This document shows positions 27,303 to 38,800 of a DNA stretch of 64,000 nucleotides, piece by piece. The notes beneath the pieces were generated by a model. It was not told the DNA's origin, made no database searches, and worked only from the letters and a program-made list of their open reading frames with translations. The DNA is from Deltaproteobacteria bacterium. GTDB lineage: Bacteria > Myxococcota_A > Polyangia > JAAYKL01. The stretch spans positions 17,563 through 81,562 of the forward strand of contig JAQTNF010000004.1 of the NCBI GenBank assembly GCA_028713995.1. The letters are read 5' to 3'. The translations under genes and the position numbers were made by a program. How positions within the stretch are numbered: the stretch's first letter is position 1; every line of letters starts with the position of its first letter.

Positions 27303-30300
27303 TCGGCATCGGAAACGTCCAGGAGTTCTACACGAACCACTACCTGGCCGCGATCATCCACGGCGACATCCGTCCGGTCATCCAGAAATGGCTGGAGGCG
27401 TCCCGCGAGGGCGACGACCGCTCGCCCCATCGGCAGCTCGCCGGCATGCAGCAGCCGTTCTTTCGCTACCGGGACCGTCTGGGCCGCCTGAAGAACGCCG
27501 AGCCGCGGGTCGAGGCGCACGCGGAGATGCAGGCGCAGCTCCTCGACGCGCTTGGGTACACGGTGCGCCGGCTTCACCGACACGTGCCGTCCGGGCCGCT
27601 CCCGCTGTTCGGGGAATGGCGTCGCGGCGACGGGTCGCCTCTGCTCTGGTTGCTGCCGGTGGCGAGTGGTCACGATCAGCAGGGCGACGTCCTCGGCATG
27701 AAGCTCCTGCCCGAGCAACACGCCCTCGTGCCGGACAAGCCGCTGGACTTCGACCCGGGGAAGATCGGCGAGCGCTCCGTGGAAGAGCTCGTCACCGAGG
27801 CGTTCGGCCTGGAAGAGGCGCCGCGGTTCCTGCTCGTGCTCGGCGACACGGAGTGGGTGCTCGCCGACCGCGACAAGTGGGCCGAGCAGCGGATGCTCCG
27901 CTTCGACTGGGCAGAGATTCTGGGCCGCCGCGAGGACGAGGCCCTGCAGACCGCTGCGGCGATCCTTCACCGCGATTGTCTGGCGCCAGAGTCCGGGACC
28001 GCGCTCGTCGACACCCTGGACGACAGCTCCCACAAGCACGCCTTCGAGGTGAGCGAGGATCTCAAGTACGCCCTGCGCGAGTGCATAGAGCGCCTCGGCA
28101 ACGAGGCGATCCGCTACCGCCGCGAGGTGAGCAAGAAGAAGGTGTTCGGCGAGGAGATCAGCGGCGCGGAGCTGTCCCGGGAGTGCCTGCGGTTCATGTA
28201 CCGCATCCTCTTCTCCCTGTACGTCGAGTCGCGGCCCGAGCTCGGCTACGCGCCGACGCAGGAGGAGTCGTACCGGCTCGGGTACAGCTTCGACCGCTTG
28301 CGCGACCTCGAGACGGTCGAGCTCGAGACCCCCGAGGCGAGGAACGGCTTCTACATCCACGAGAGCTTGCAGCGGCTCTTCCAGATGATCTACGACGGCA
28401 CGTCGGTCGAGGCGCAGCACGCGCTGTTCGGCGCCGACGGCAAGGCCCGCGCCGACCTCGCCGAGGACGAGTCGCTCTCGTTGCACCACACGTTCCGGAT
28501 GGTGCCGCTCCGCGCGCACATCTTCGACCCGTCCCGGACGTTGTTCCTGAATCAGGTGCGCCTGCGAAACGAGGTGCTGCTCGAGGTCATCAAGCTGATG
28601 AGCCTCTCGCGGCCCCAGGGTACGGGCAAGTTCAAGCGACGCGGGCGCATCTCCTACGCCACGCTCGGCGTGAACCAGCTCGGCGCGGTGTACGAGGCGC
28701 TCCTCTCCTTCCGCGGGTTCTTCGCCGAGGAGACGCTGTATGAGGTGAAGTCCGCGGAACAGGAGGCGCCGAACCCGCTCGACGTCGCCTACTTCGTGCC
28801 CGAGGCGGACCTCAAGCGGTACTCCAAGGCGGAGCGCGTCTACGACGAGGAGACCCAGGATCTGAAGTCATACCCGCCCGGGACGTTCATCTACAGGCAG
28901 GCGGGCCGCGACCGCGAGAAGTCGGCGTCGTACTACACGCCCGAGGTGCTCACCCGCTGCCTCGTCAAATATGCGCTCAAGGAGCTGCTCGAGGACGAGA
29001 AGGGAAAGCTCAAGCTCAAGGCCGAGGAGATCCTGAAGCTCACCATCTGCGAGCCGGCGATGGGGAGCGCGGCGTTCTTGAACGAGGCGATCAACCAGCT
29101 CGCCGAGAAGTACCTCCAGGCGCGGCAACACGAGCTCGGTGAGCGCATCCCGCACGAGACGTACCAGGGCGAGCTGCAGCGCGTGAAGATGTACCTCGCC
29201 GACAACAACGTGTTCGGCGTGGACCTGAACCCGGTGGCGCTCGAGCTCGCCGAGGTGTCGCTGTGGCTGAACGCCATCTTCTCGGAGGAGACGCCGCAGG
29301 GGCGGCGCGTGTTCGTGCCGTGGTTCGGCGCCCAGCTCTCGTGCGGCAATAGCCTGGTCGGTGCGTGGCGCAAGGTGTTCCCGGCGGCGAGCGTGGATCC
29401 GGGCAAGAAGCGCGACAAGGCGGCGTGGCTCGACGCGGTGCCCGAGCGCGTTCCTCTGGGTCAGAAACGTGCGGCCGGGTCGGTGTACCACTTCCTCCTG
29501 CCGGACAACGGGATGGCGACGTACGGCGAGGGGTCGGAGGGCAAGCCGATCAAGGAGATGTGCGGCGACGCGCTCAAGGGGATTAAAAAATGGCGCGGCG
29601 AGGTGTGTGCGCCGCTCGATCCGGACGAGACTCAGGCGCTCTCCCGGCTCTCGGACGCGGTGGATCGCCTGTGGGGCAAGCACGCGGAGCTGCTCAAGAA
29701 GCTGCGCCTGCGCACCACCGACCCTCTCGCGGTGTACGGGTTCCATCACCCGCGCGCCGGCGAGCAGCCGACCACGACCGAGGAGAAGGACCGGATCTGG
29801 GCCAAGGAGATGGAGAGCGCCCAGGTGCGCGCCGCGAGCCCGTACCGCCGGCTCAAGCTCGCCATGGACTACTGGTGCGCGCTCTGGTTCTGGCCCATCG
29901 AGAAGGTGGGGCTCCTGCCCGAGCGCGACGAGTGGCTCGCGGACATGGCGCTCCTCCTCGATACAGACGTGCTCCCGCAGCTCGTGGGCGACCGGCAGCG
30001 GGATCTGTTCGCCCCGACCATGCCGTCGGAAGACGCGAAAAAGCTCGCCGACGAGGTCGGCATCGTCGACGTGGACAAGCTGATCGGGCGCTCGGAGCGG
30101 CTGAAGCTCGTGGACAAGCTGTCGCAGCGCTACCGGTTCCACCACTGGGAGCTCGAGTTCGCAGACATCTTCGCGGAGCGGGGAGGATTCGACCTGATCT
30201 TGGGGAATCCTCCGTGGATTCGCGTCGAGTGGAAAGAGGCGGGCGTGCTCGGCGATCACGACCCGGCGTTCGTGCTCAAGAAGCTCTCCGCGCCCGAAAC

Positions 30301-32134
30301 CGCGAAGCTACGTGCCAAGGCCATCGAGGAGCACAACATCCTCTCCGACTACCTCGCCGCGCACGAAGAGTCGTCTGGTCACCAGGCGGTGTTCACATCG
30401 AAGCAGCTCTACCCGGAGCTCGTCGGTGTGAAGGCGAACCTCTACAAGTGCTTCCTGCCGGTGGCGTGGCAGGTGGGGAAACGCGATTCGGTCGCGGGTT
30501 TCCTGCACCCGGAGGGAATCTACGATGACCCAGGCGGCGGCTCTTTGCGCCGTGTAAGCTACCCGCGTCTCAGGCGGCATTTTCAATTCTCAAACGAAAA
30601 GAAGCTGTTTCCAGTAGGAAACCGAGAACGGTTCAGTATCAACGTTTACGGCCCCAAGACCCCTATTGAATTCGACCACATCGCCAATCTGCTTCTGACC
30701 ACAACGATAGACGAATGCTATTCCCATGCCGGACAGGGTGCGGTTCCCGGGATAAAAACTGACGAAGATGACTGGGACCTTGCCGGTCATCGGGATCGAA
30801 TCATTAGCATAGGCGAGGAGCAGCTGACCCTGTTCGCTAGGCTGTTTGATGAGGAGGGCACACCCCCTGTTGAGGCCCGGTTGCCGGCCCTTCATGCGGG
30901 CCAACTCCTCGGCGCGTTGGAAGCGTTCACCGCTGCACCACAACGCCTAAGTGACGTGGAGCGTTGCTTCCCGACGTTCCATTTCAACGAAACCTACGCG
31001 CAGCACGACGGTACTATTAAGCGTGGCACACGGTTTCCGAAAAAACCCAGCGAGTGGGTTATCTCGGGGCCACATTTTTTCGTTGGTACGCCAACCTACC
31101 AAACACCCAAGCGCGTCTGTGAGACGCATCGTGCCTATGACTCACTAGACCTCGTTAGCCTGCCCGATGACTATATGCCCCGCACCAACTACGTTCCGGC
31201 GTGCACGTCAGTCGAGTATCTGAAACGCACACCTGACGTGCCTTGGTCGAAAGAAATCGGGCCCAGGAAGGTAACGGAGTATTACCGGTTAATTGCGCCA
31301 AAGATGATAGGTCCTGCCGGAGAGCGAACCCTCCAACCTGCAGTTGCACCGCGAGACGTAGCCCACATTGAGGCGGTCTATGGTTTCATTTTCTATGATC
31401 AGAAACTGATGACACAGGCTGCTGCGACTTGGATGGGAATCACGAGCGACTTCTTGATTAAAACATTGGGGATTACCAATTTTCGCCCCAATATTGCCCG
31501 CCAGCTACCCATTATCACCGACTTCGAGCAGGAGCTCCGCCTCCGCGCGTGCGTGCTCAACTGCCTGACCACGCACTACGCCGACCTCTGGTCGCTCTGC
31601 TATGACAAGTCGTGGAAGAAGGACACCTGGGCCAAAGAAAGCGACAGCCGGCTCGACCCGAAGTTCTTCGCGAAGCTCGGCCCCACGTGGAACCGCGACT
31701 CGGCGCTCCGCTACGACTACGCCCGCCGCCAAGCGCTCGTGGAGATCGACGTGCTCGTGGCGATGGGGCTCGGCATGACGCTCGAGCAGCTCCAGACGAT
31801 CTACCGGATCCAGTTCCCGGTGATGCGTGGCTACGAGAAGGACACCTGGTACGACGCGCGGGGCCGGATCGTCTTCACGAACAGTAAGGGGCTTCCCGGT
31901 GTGGGACTTCCTCGCGCCAAGGCAGCGAACCACCCGGACGGCCCGTACTGGAACGACGTGAAGGAGATGACCTCGGGCAAGGTCACGCAGGTCGTCGAGG
32001 ACGACACCTTGCCCGGCGGGCCGTACGAGAAGACCATCGAGTACGTCGCCCCGTGGACCCGCTGCGACCGCGAGCGCGACTACGAAGAGGTCTGGGCGCA
32101 CTTCGAGAAGAGGTTCGGGAGGAAGTACCTGTGA
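27299..32134 (+). CDS. Large N6-adenine DNA methyltransferase (DrmMI-like / Eco57I-like)
   Basis: 1611 aa; SAD-type motif I EPAMGSAAFLNEAINQLAEKYL and motif IV FDLILGNPPWIRVEW; ATGA overlap with the helicase. Confidence 0.88.
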   Translation: MIGIGNVQEFYTNHYLAAIIHGDIRPVIQKWLEASREGDDRSPHRQLAGMQQPFFRYRDRLGRLKNAEPRVEAHAEMQAQLLDALGYTVRRLHRHVPSGPLPLFGEWRRGDGSPLLWLLPVASGHDQQGDVLGMKLLPEQHALVPDKPLDFDPGKIGERSVEELVTEAFGLEEAPRFLLVLGDTEWVLADRDKWAEQRMLRFDWAEILGRREDEALQTAAAILHRDCLAPESGTALVDTLDDSSHKHAFEVSEDLKYALRECIERLGNEAIRYRREVSKKKVFGEEISGAELSRECLRFMYRILFSLYVESRPELGYAPTQEESYRLGYSFDRLRDLETVELETPEARNGFYIHESLQRLFQMIYDGTSVEAQHALFGADGKARADLAEDESLSLHHTFRMVPLRAHIFDPSRTLFLNQVRLRNEVLLEVIKLMSLSRPQGTGKFKRRGRISYATLGVNQLGAVYEALLSFRGFFAEETLYEVKSAEQEAPNPLDVAYFVPEADLKRYSKAERVYDEETQDLKSYPPGTFIYRQAGRDREKSASYYTPEVLTRCLVKYALKELLEDEKGKLKLKAEEILKLTICEPAMGSAAFLNEAINQLAEKYLQARQHELGERIPHETYQGELQRVKMYLADNNVFGVDLNPVALELAEVSLWLNAIFSEETPQGRRVFVPWFGAQLSCGNSLVGAWRKVFPAASVDPGKKRDKAAWLDAVPERVPLGQKRAAGSVYHFLLPDNGMATYGEGSEGKPIKEMCGDALKGIKKWRGEVCAPLDPDETQALSRLSDAVDRLWGKHAELLKKLRLRTTDPLAVYGFHHPRAGEQPTTTEEKDRIWAKEMESAQVRAASPYRRLKLAMDYWCALWFWPIEKVGLLPERDEWLADMALLLDTDVLPQLVGDRQRDLFAPTMPSEDAKKLADEVGIVDVDKLIGRSERLKLVDKLSQRYRFHHWELEFADIFAERGGFDLILGNPPWIRVEWKEAGVLGDHDPAFVLKKLSAPETAKLRAKAIEEHNILSDYLAAHEESSGHQAVFTSKQLYPELVGVKANLYKCFLPVAWQVGKRDSVAGFLHPEGIYDDPGGGSLRRVSYPRLRRHFQFSNEKKLFPVGNRERFSINVYGPKTPIEFDHIANLLLTTTIDECYSHAGQGAVPGIKTDEDDWDLAGHRDRIISIGEEQLTLFARLFDEEGTPPVEARLPALHAGQLLGALEAFTAAPQRLSDVERCFPTFHFNETYAQHDGTIKRGTRFPKKPSEWVISGPHFFVGTPTYQTPKRVCETHRAYDSLDLVSLPDDYMPRTNYVPACTSVEYLKRTPDVPWSKEIGPRKVTEYYRLIAPKMIGPAGERTLQPAVAPRDVAHIEAVYGFIFYDQKLMTQAAATWMGITSDFLIKTLGITNFRPNIARQLPIITDFEQELRLRACVLNCLTTHYADLWSLCYDKSWKKDTWAKESDSRLDPKFFAKLGPTWNRDSALRYDYARRQALVEIDVLVAMGLGMTLEQLQTIYRIQFPVMRGYEKDTWYDARGRIVFTNSKGLPGVGLPRAKAANHPDGPYWNDVKEMTSGKVTQVVEDDTLPGGPYEKTIEYVAPWTRCDRERDYEEVWAHFEKRFGRKYL

Positions 32135-32814
32135 GCAAGAAAACGAAAACCGATCTGGGCACATGCTACATGTGCGATCAAAGAGCCACGACACGCGAGC
32201 ACGTTCCGCCACAGTGTCTTTTCCCAGAGAAGAAGGACACCCCAGACGGTACTGACTATCGCATTAACCTCGTCAAAGTGCCGTCATGCGCGATCCACAA
32301 CCTCAGCAAGTCCGCGGATGACGAGTACCTAATGGCGATTCTCGTCATGCCTATTGGAAACAATGATGTCGCGGTGCTTCATGCCGGTTCGAAGGTTCTG
32401 CGAGCGTTGGTTCGAAATAACGGTGCACTTGTAAAAAAAGTACTGCACAAGATTCGGCCAGTAGAAGTTGATGGTCAACCCACACTAGCCGTGAAGATTG
32501 ACACCCCGCGAATCTACGCCGAACTGGAGAAGATCGGTCGAGCTCTCTATTTCAAACACTTCGGCAAAAAGTGGGTCGATCAAGTTTTCGTCGCCACGGC
32601 CTCCGCATTTTCCGAGGACCCGAACGTGAACAAGCTCGCACCAATGCTCAAGGAGCTTGACGCACGGTTGTTCGGTGGACTTCCACGCTATGGGGAAAAC
32701 CCGGACGTGTTTTTCTACCAGGTCACTCCGCAGGAAGCGCTGCCCCAAGCTGCAATTCGCATGGTTTTCTACGGAGGCTTCGAGGCAGTCGTCGTAAAGA
32801 AAATGGATGTATAG
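32131..32814 (+). CDS. HNH-like/zinc-finger protein embedded in operon
   Basis: GTG start overlapping the methylase stop; CYMCDQRATTREHVPPQCLFPEKKD...LVKVPSCAIHNLSKSADDEYL (CxxC...EHVPP...CxxHN) HNH-like. Confidence 0.7.
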   Translation: MSKKTKTDLGTCYMCDQRATTREHVPPQCLFPEKKDTPDGTDYRINLVKVPSCAIHNLSKSADDEYLMAILVMPIGNNDVAVLHAGSKVLRALVRNNGALVKKVLHKIRPVEVDGQPTLAVKIDTPRIYAELEKIGRALYFKHFGKKWVDQVFVATASAFSEDPNVNKLAPMLKELDARLFGGLPRYGENPDVFFYQVTPQEALPQAAIRMVFYGGFEAVVVKKMDV

Positions 32815-32855
32815 GAAATGATGTTCCGGCCGAAATGCCTTCACGAGGTGTGCTG

Positions 32856-35800
32856 ATGATCCCGTCTGCTCTTACCGCCCAGCTACAGCAGGGTCTCGCC
32901 GACTTCCTGCGTTACTCGTTCTGGTCGTCGACGCCGGGCATGGAGCACGTCATCGAGGATCTCATCGACGCACCGGGTGGCGTGACGCACGGCCCGTACC
33001 TGTCGGTGAAGCTGCCGTTCGCCAGCGGATCCAAGCGGAACTTCTTCACAGACGTGCCGCTCGGCTTCACCCCTCACGCCCACCAGGAGCGCGCGTTCGA
33101 GCGCCTTGGCGGGAAGGAGAAGCGGAGCACCCTCGTCGCCACGGGCACGGGCTCGGGCAAGACCGAGTGCTTTCTGCTCCCGATCCTCCAGCACTGCGCC
33201 GAGACCGCGAACGAGCCGGGCATCAAGGCGATCCTGATCTACCCGATGAACGCGCTCGCCACGGACCAGGCCGAGCGCATCGCGCGGCTCATCTACGACA
33301 ACCCCAAGCTGCGCGGCCGGGTCACGGCCGGGCTGTACATCGGCGAGTCCAAGGGCAAGAAGCGCACGGCGGAAGAAGGGATGGGGCCGCGCCACATCGT
33401 CACCGACCGCGACGTGATGGAGAAGAGCCCGCCGCACATCCTGCTCACCAACTACAAGATGCTCGACCTCCTGATGCTCCGGCCGTGGGTGCAGGGCATC
33501 TGGCGCCACAACCGCCGCGGCGACCTTCGCTACCTCGTGGTCGATGAGCTGCACACGTTCGACGGCGCGCAGGGCACGGACCTCGCGTGCCTGATCCGGC
33601 GGCTCAAACGCCTCCTCCAGGTGGACGACGGGTCGCTTTGCTGCGTGGGTACGAGCGCCACTTTGGGCGGTGCCGGCGCTAAGAAGCAGCTCCTCGACTA
33701 CGCCGGCCAGGTGTTCGGCGAGCCGTTCGACGACGGGGCGCTCATCGGCGAGTCGCGGCTCGACGCGCCCGGGTTCCTCGCCGGCGCCGATGCGACGTTC
33801 ACCGACGAGCCGGACCTTTCCGACCTCGATGCGCTCGCGGCCGAACGATACGACGATTCCGAAACTTGGCTGCGCGAGCAGGTGCGTCTCTGGTTCGGCG
33901 GAGTCCATGAAACCGCGGACCCGGAGAGTTGGGCGGTGGAGCTCGGCGAGCGGCTCCGGTGCCATGCGGCGTTCCGTGCGCTCCTCGGACTGCTCGACGG
34001 GCACGTCGTCGGTCTCGGCGACGCGGTGCAGTCGCTCTCCCGGGCCCGCACCTCATGGCGCCAATCGCCGCACCTCGGTCGTGCTGCGCTGCTCAGCCTG
34101 CTCGGCCTCGTCTCTGCCGCCCGTCGCCGGGTCGAGGTCTCGCCCGGCGTCTTCGAGACGACCCGCTTCCTCGACGTCCGGATCCAGCTCTGGCAGCGGG
34201 AGATGGCGCGCATGGTCGCGACCGTGACGCAGCGGCCGAGGTTGCGGTTCTCCGACGACCTCGACAAGGAGCAGAAGCGGGAGCATCTGCCGCTCGCCCA
34301 ATGTCGCGATTGCGGCGCCATGGGATGGGGCACGCGGATCGACAAGAACAAGCCGCACGTCCTGCGCTGCGAGCCGAGCGCCTTCTACTCCGCCTTCTTC
34401 CGGAACGACGACCGCGTGGTGTTCCTGTATCCGGCCGCGGCCATACCGCCGGGCGACCCGGTCTGGGAAAGCCGGAGAGTCAGAAGGGTCGATAGCAAGA
34501 ACCTGGTCATCCTGCAGGACGACGAGGAGCCCGGCGGCGAGGTCGTCGAGCTCGTCGAGGTCAAGAACGTGCGACAGACCGACTCCGGGCCAGTGTTGCA
34601 CCGAGACTGTCCGTTCTGCGACGCGCGGGAGAGCCTCGCCCTGCTCGGGTTCCGCGCCGCGACGCTTACGAGCGCGTACATCGATCAGATGTTCGCGTCA
34701 CGCTTCAACGACGAGCGGGACAAGAAGGTGCTCGCGTTCTCGGACAGCGTACAGGACGCGGCGCACCGCGCCGGCTTCTTCAGCGCACGGACGTGGCACA
34801 CGAACCTCCGTGTCGGGATCTCGCGGGTTCTGTGTGACGGCCACGACGGCGCGACCCTCGCCGAGCTCTCTGATGCATTCGTGCGGTACTGGCAGAAAAA
34901 GCTCGACCCGCAGACATGGATCGCGACGTTCCTCGCGCCCAACATGAACTGGCTCCACGACTGGGATGCCCTTCAGCGCGACGGCAAGCTCCCGGTCGGC
35001 TCGGACCTGCCAGCGCTCGTGGCGAAGCGGCTCGCGTTCGAGCTCGTCAACGAGTTCGGGCTCCAGGCGACCATCGGGCGCTCGTTGCCGCGGACAAAGG
35101 CGGCGACCGCTTACATCGACCGCGAGAAGCTCGACGAGACGTGCGCGATGCTGCTCGAACCGCTGCGAAACGAGGTGCCAGGGCTCAAGGGCGCGACCCT
35201 CGCACAGGTGAGAGCGTTCGTGCTCGGAGTCCTGCACCACCTGCGCCTGCGCGGCGGGATCCTGAGCGCCGAGATCCCGGAGGAGTACCTGAAGACGGCC
35301 GGCGACAAGACGTTCATGTTCAACATCTCGCCGCACCTGCCGTCGTTCGCGAAGACGTCGCGCATGTTCGCCTTCATCACGGATCGCCCCGGCAAGCGGC
35401 GGTTCGACTCCTGGTTCGAATCCGCGTCGAAACACTCCGGGTGGTACGAACGCTGGCTCTCCCGCTGCTTCACCCACGACGCCGCGCTCGGCGCCGACGC
35501 ACCGTCCGCGTACCCACCGGCGCTCGCGGCGCTGACCGCGAAGGGGTTGCTCGCCGAAATCGAGGCCGCCAGCAAGACCCGCGTGTGGGGTATCCCGGAA
35601 TCGGCGCTATGCGTGACCCGAGACGTCGTGACCGTGCACTGCGCGAAGTGCGATCACCGCCAGGTCGTCGCCCGGGTCGAGGCGGAGGACTGGTTGAGCG
35701 CTCCTTGCGCCACGGCCCGCTGCGACGGTCGCTACGAGGTCGAGGAGCAGACGCGCCCGGACTACTTCGGCCGGTTGTACGCGCACGGCGACCTGCAGCG

Positions 35801-38800
35801 CATCTACACCGCCGAGCACACCGGGCTCCTGACGCGCGAGGAGCGGGAGCTCGTCGAGCGCCAGTTCAAGGCGGAGACCCGCGCGACCGATGGAAATGGG
35901 GAAGAGGGCGGCGCATCGATTTCGCGGCGCCCGTGGTACCCGAACCTGCTCTCGTGCACGCCGACGCTGGAGATGGGCATCGACATCGGCGACCTGTCGT
36001 CCACGGTCCTGTGCACCGTGCCGCCGACCCAGGCGAGTTACCTGCAGCGCATCGGGCGCGCTGGCCGGCGGGAAGGCAACTCGTTCGTGCTGACCGTCGC
36101 CAACGCCCGGCCGCACGACCTCTACTTCTACGCCGCGCCCGAGGAGATGATGGAGGGGGACGTTCTGCCTCCGGGCGTGTTCCTCGACGCCTCGGCCGTG
36201 CTCGAACGCCAGCTCACCGCCTTCTGCTTCGACCGCTGGGTGGCGAGCGAGGGCGACAAGGCCGTGCTCCCGGCGCACCTCAAAGACGTGCTCTCGCGCA
36301 TCGGAGATCGCGGCGGCACCCACTTCCCGCACAACCTCCTCGCCTTCATCGAACGCGAGCAGCCGACCATCCTGCGCGAGTTCGACGAGATGTTTGCCGG
36401 CCGGATCAGCCCGACGACCCGGGCGCACCTGCGCGCCTTCCTCGTCGGCGACGAGGCGAACAAGGCCGGGCTCGGGTGGCGCCTGCTCGACACGTTCGCG
36501 CGGGAGAAGAAGCAGCTCGACAGCTTCCAGGCCAAGGCGCGGCAATTGAGCGCCGAGATCAAGAAGCTCGAAGCGAGCGAGACCAAACCCCAGGACTACG
36601 AAGATCGGCTTGGCAAGCTGGAGGACGAGAAGGAGGCGCTGCAGGGGCTCATCAACGGCATCAAGGGCAGCGGCAACAGCGCGTCCGGGCATGCGCCGGG
36701 ACGCCAGACGCTCGAGTTCCTCACGGACGAAGGCCTCCTGCCCAACTACGCCTTCCCGGAGACCGCGGTGCGGCTCCGGTCGGTGATCTGGCGGCGCAAG
36801 AAGCGCGTCAGCTCCCAGGGGAGCAAGTACGACACCTGGACCTACGAGTACGCGCGGTCGCCGAGCAGCGCCCTCTCGGAGTTTGCGCCGCACGCCGATT
36901 TCTACGCCGGCGGCCGGCACGTCAAAATTGACCAGGTCGACGTGACGATGTCCGAGATCGAGACGTGGCGGTTCTGCGCCGCGTGCAACCACGCCCAGCG
37001 CGACGACATCGGCGAGAAGTCGTTCTCGTGTCCGGCGTGCGGCAGCACGGCCTGGGCGGATGACGAGCAGAAGCTTCGCCTGCTCCCGCTGAAACAGGTG
37101 TTCGCGAGCGCGCCGGATCGTGAGAGCCGCATCCGGGATGAGCGTGACGAGCGGCAGCCACGCCACTTCCTGCGGCAAATCCTCGTCGACCACCACGATG
37201 TGGACCGGGAGGCTGCGTGGTCCCTCGACGAGCCATCGTTGCCGTTCGGATTCGAGCTCCTGCGGCGGGCCACGTTCCGAGAGCTCAACTTCGGCGTGAA
37301 CATCGACCAGGGACCGAGGACCGACATCGCCGGGAAGAATGCGGCGCGGCCGGGATTCCGAATTTGCACGCGCTGCGGCAAGGTCCAGCCCGACCACAGC
37401 CCGTCGGAGCACGCACCCGCCTGCCCGACCAAAACGCGCGGCGAGAAGGAGTCGGTCGAGCCGTGCCTCTACCTGTATCGGGAGTTCAGCTCTGAGGCGT
37501 TGCGATTCCTGCTGCCGATGGCGGATGTCGGTACTCGGCTGCAGCTGAACTCGTTCCTCGCCGCGTTACAGCTCGGGTTGCGGGAGCGCTTCGGCGGCAG
37601 CGTCGAGCACATCAAGACGACCGTGTACTCGGAGCCCGACCGGGCGAGCTCACTGCGGCGGCAGTACCTCGTCCTGTTCGACAGCGTTCCCGGCGGCACC
37701 GGCTACGTGAAGCAGCTCGTGACCCCGCCTGCCGAGGGCGGCGTGCTCCCGATCCGCGAGGTGCTCGAGCTGGCGCGCAAGCGGATTGAGAGCTGCACGT
37801 GCTGGACCGATCCCGAACGCGACGGCTGCTACCGGTGCCTGCTCGCCTATAGGAACGCCAAGGAGATGGACGACACCTCCGCCCACGAGGCGGTGCAGCT
37901 CATCGGGAAGATCCTCTCCCGGTGGGACAAGCTCAAGCCGATCCCCTCCCTGGGCGACGTCTCGGTGAGCGGCTTGATGGACAGCGTGCTCGAGGCGCGG
38001 TTCATCGAGGCGCTGAAGCAGACCTCATACGGTGGACATCCGAACCGCGTGAAGCACGCGGTGTTCCGCCAGAAGCCCTGTTACCACCTGACCGTCGGCG
38101 AGCAGGAGTGGTACGTCGAGCCGCAGTGCGACGTCGACCACGCGGACAGCTTCGGCATCGTCTATCCCGTCGATTTCGTGCTGTGGCCCGCCGGGCACGC
38201 GACAGCCGAGAAGAGAGACCCGATTGCCGTTTTCCTCGACGGTTTCGAGTTTCACAAGGGGCGCGTCGGGCTCGACATGTCGCAGCGGCAGCGGATGCTG
38301 GCGTCCGGGTCGTGGGACGTGTGGAGCCTTACCTGGTTCGACCTCGACGAGGCGCTTGGGACGCGGCGGCCGGACAACAAGCCAGTGAACCTGGTCCATG
38401 CGAACCTCCAGGAGTTGCGGGATCGATTGCAGGCGTTCGGGCTGGGCGCGTATCGCGATTGGGGCGAGCGCCCAATCTTCGACCTGTTCCTCGCGGACAT
38501 CGGCGATGTCGCTCTCGTGCCCTGGAAGCAGCTGGGCGAAGGGATGCTCGCGAGCCGGATGACGCCGGCGCAGCCCGATAGCGGAACCGTCTGGGCGGCA
38601 GCTGTGAGACAGATGGCGCCGATGCCAGTTCGACCCTTGCTCGATATCGCGACGTGCAAGTTGCAGCTCGCGGACGACGGGGCTCTCAACCCCTGGGTGT
38701 CGGTCCACGCGGTGCACGACGGCCAGAACGTGAAACTTCTCGCGCAGCTCGACGACCGTCCCGATAACCGTGAGCAACCTGGGTTCCGGGAGGCGTGGAA

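Noticed and set aside
24771-28519. Minus-strand ORFs 24771..26297 and 27206..28519
   Set aside because: Antisense to helicase and methylase genes with clear motifs; low-complexity shadow frames.
35607-37412. 601-aa minus-strand ORF
   Set aside because: Antisense to the DUF1998 helicase; no recognisable motif.
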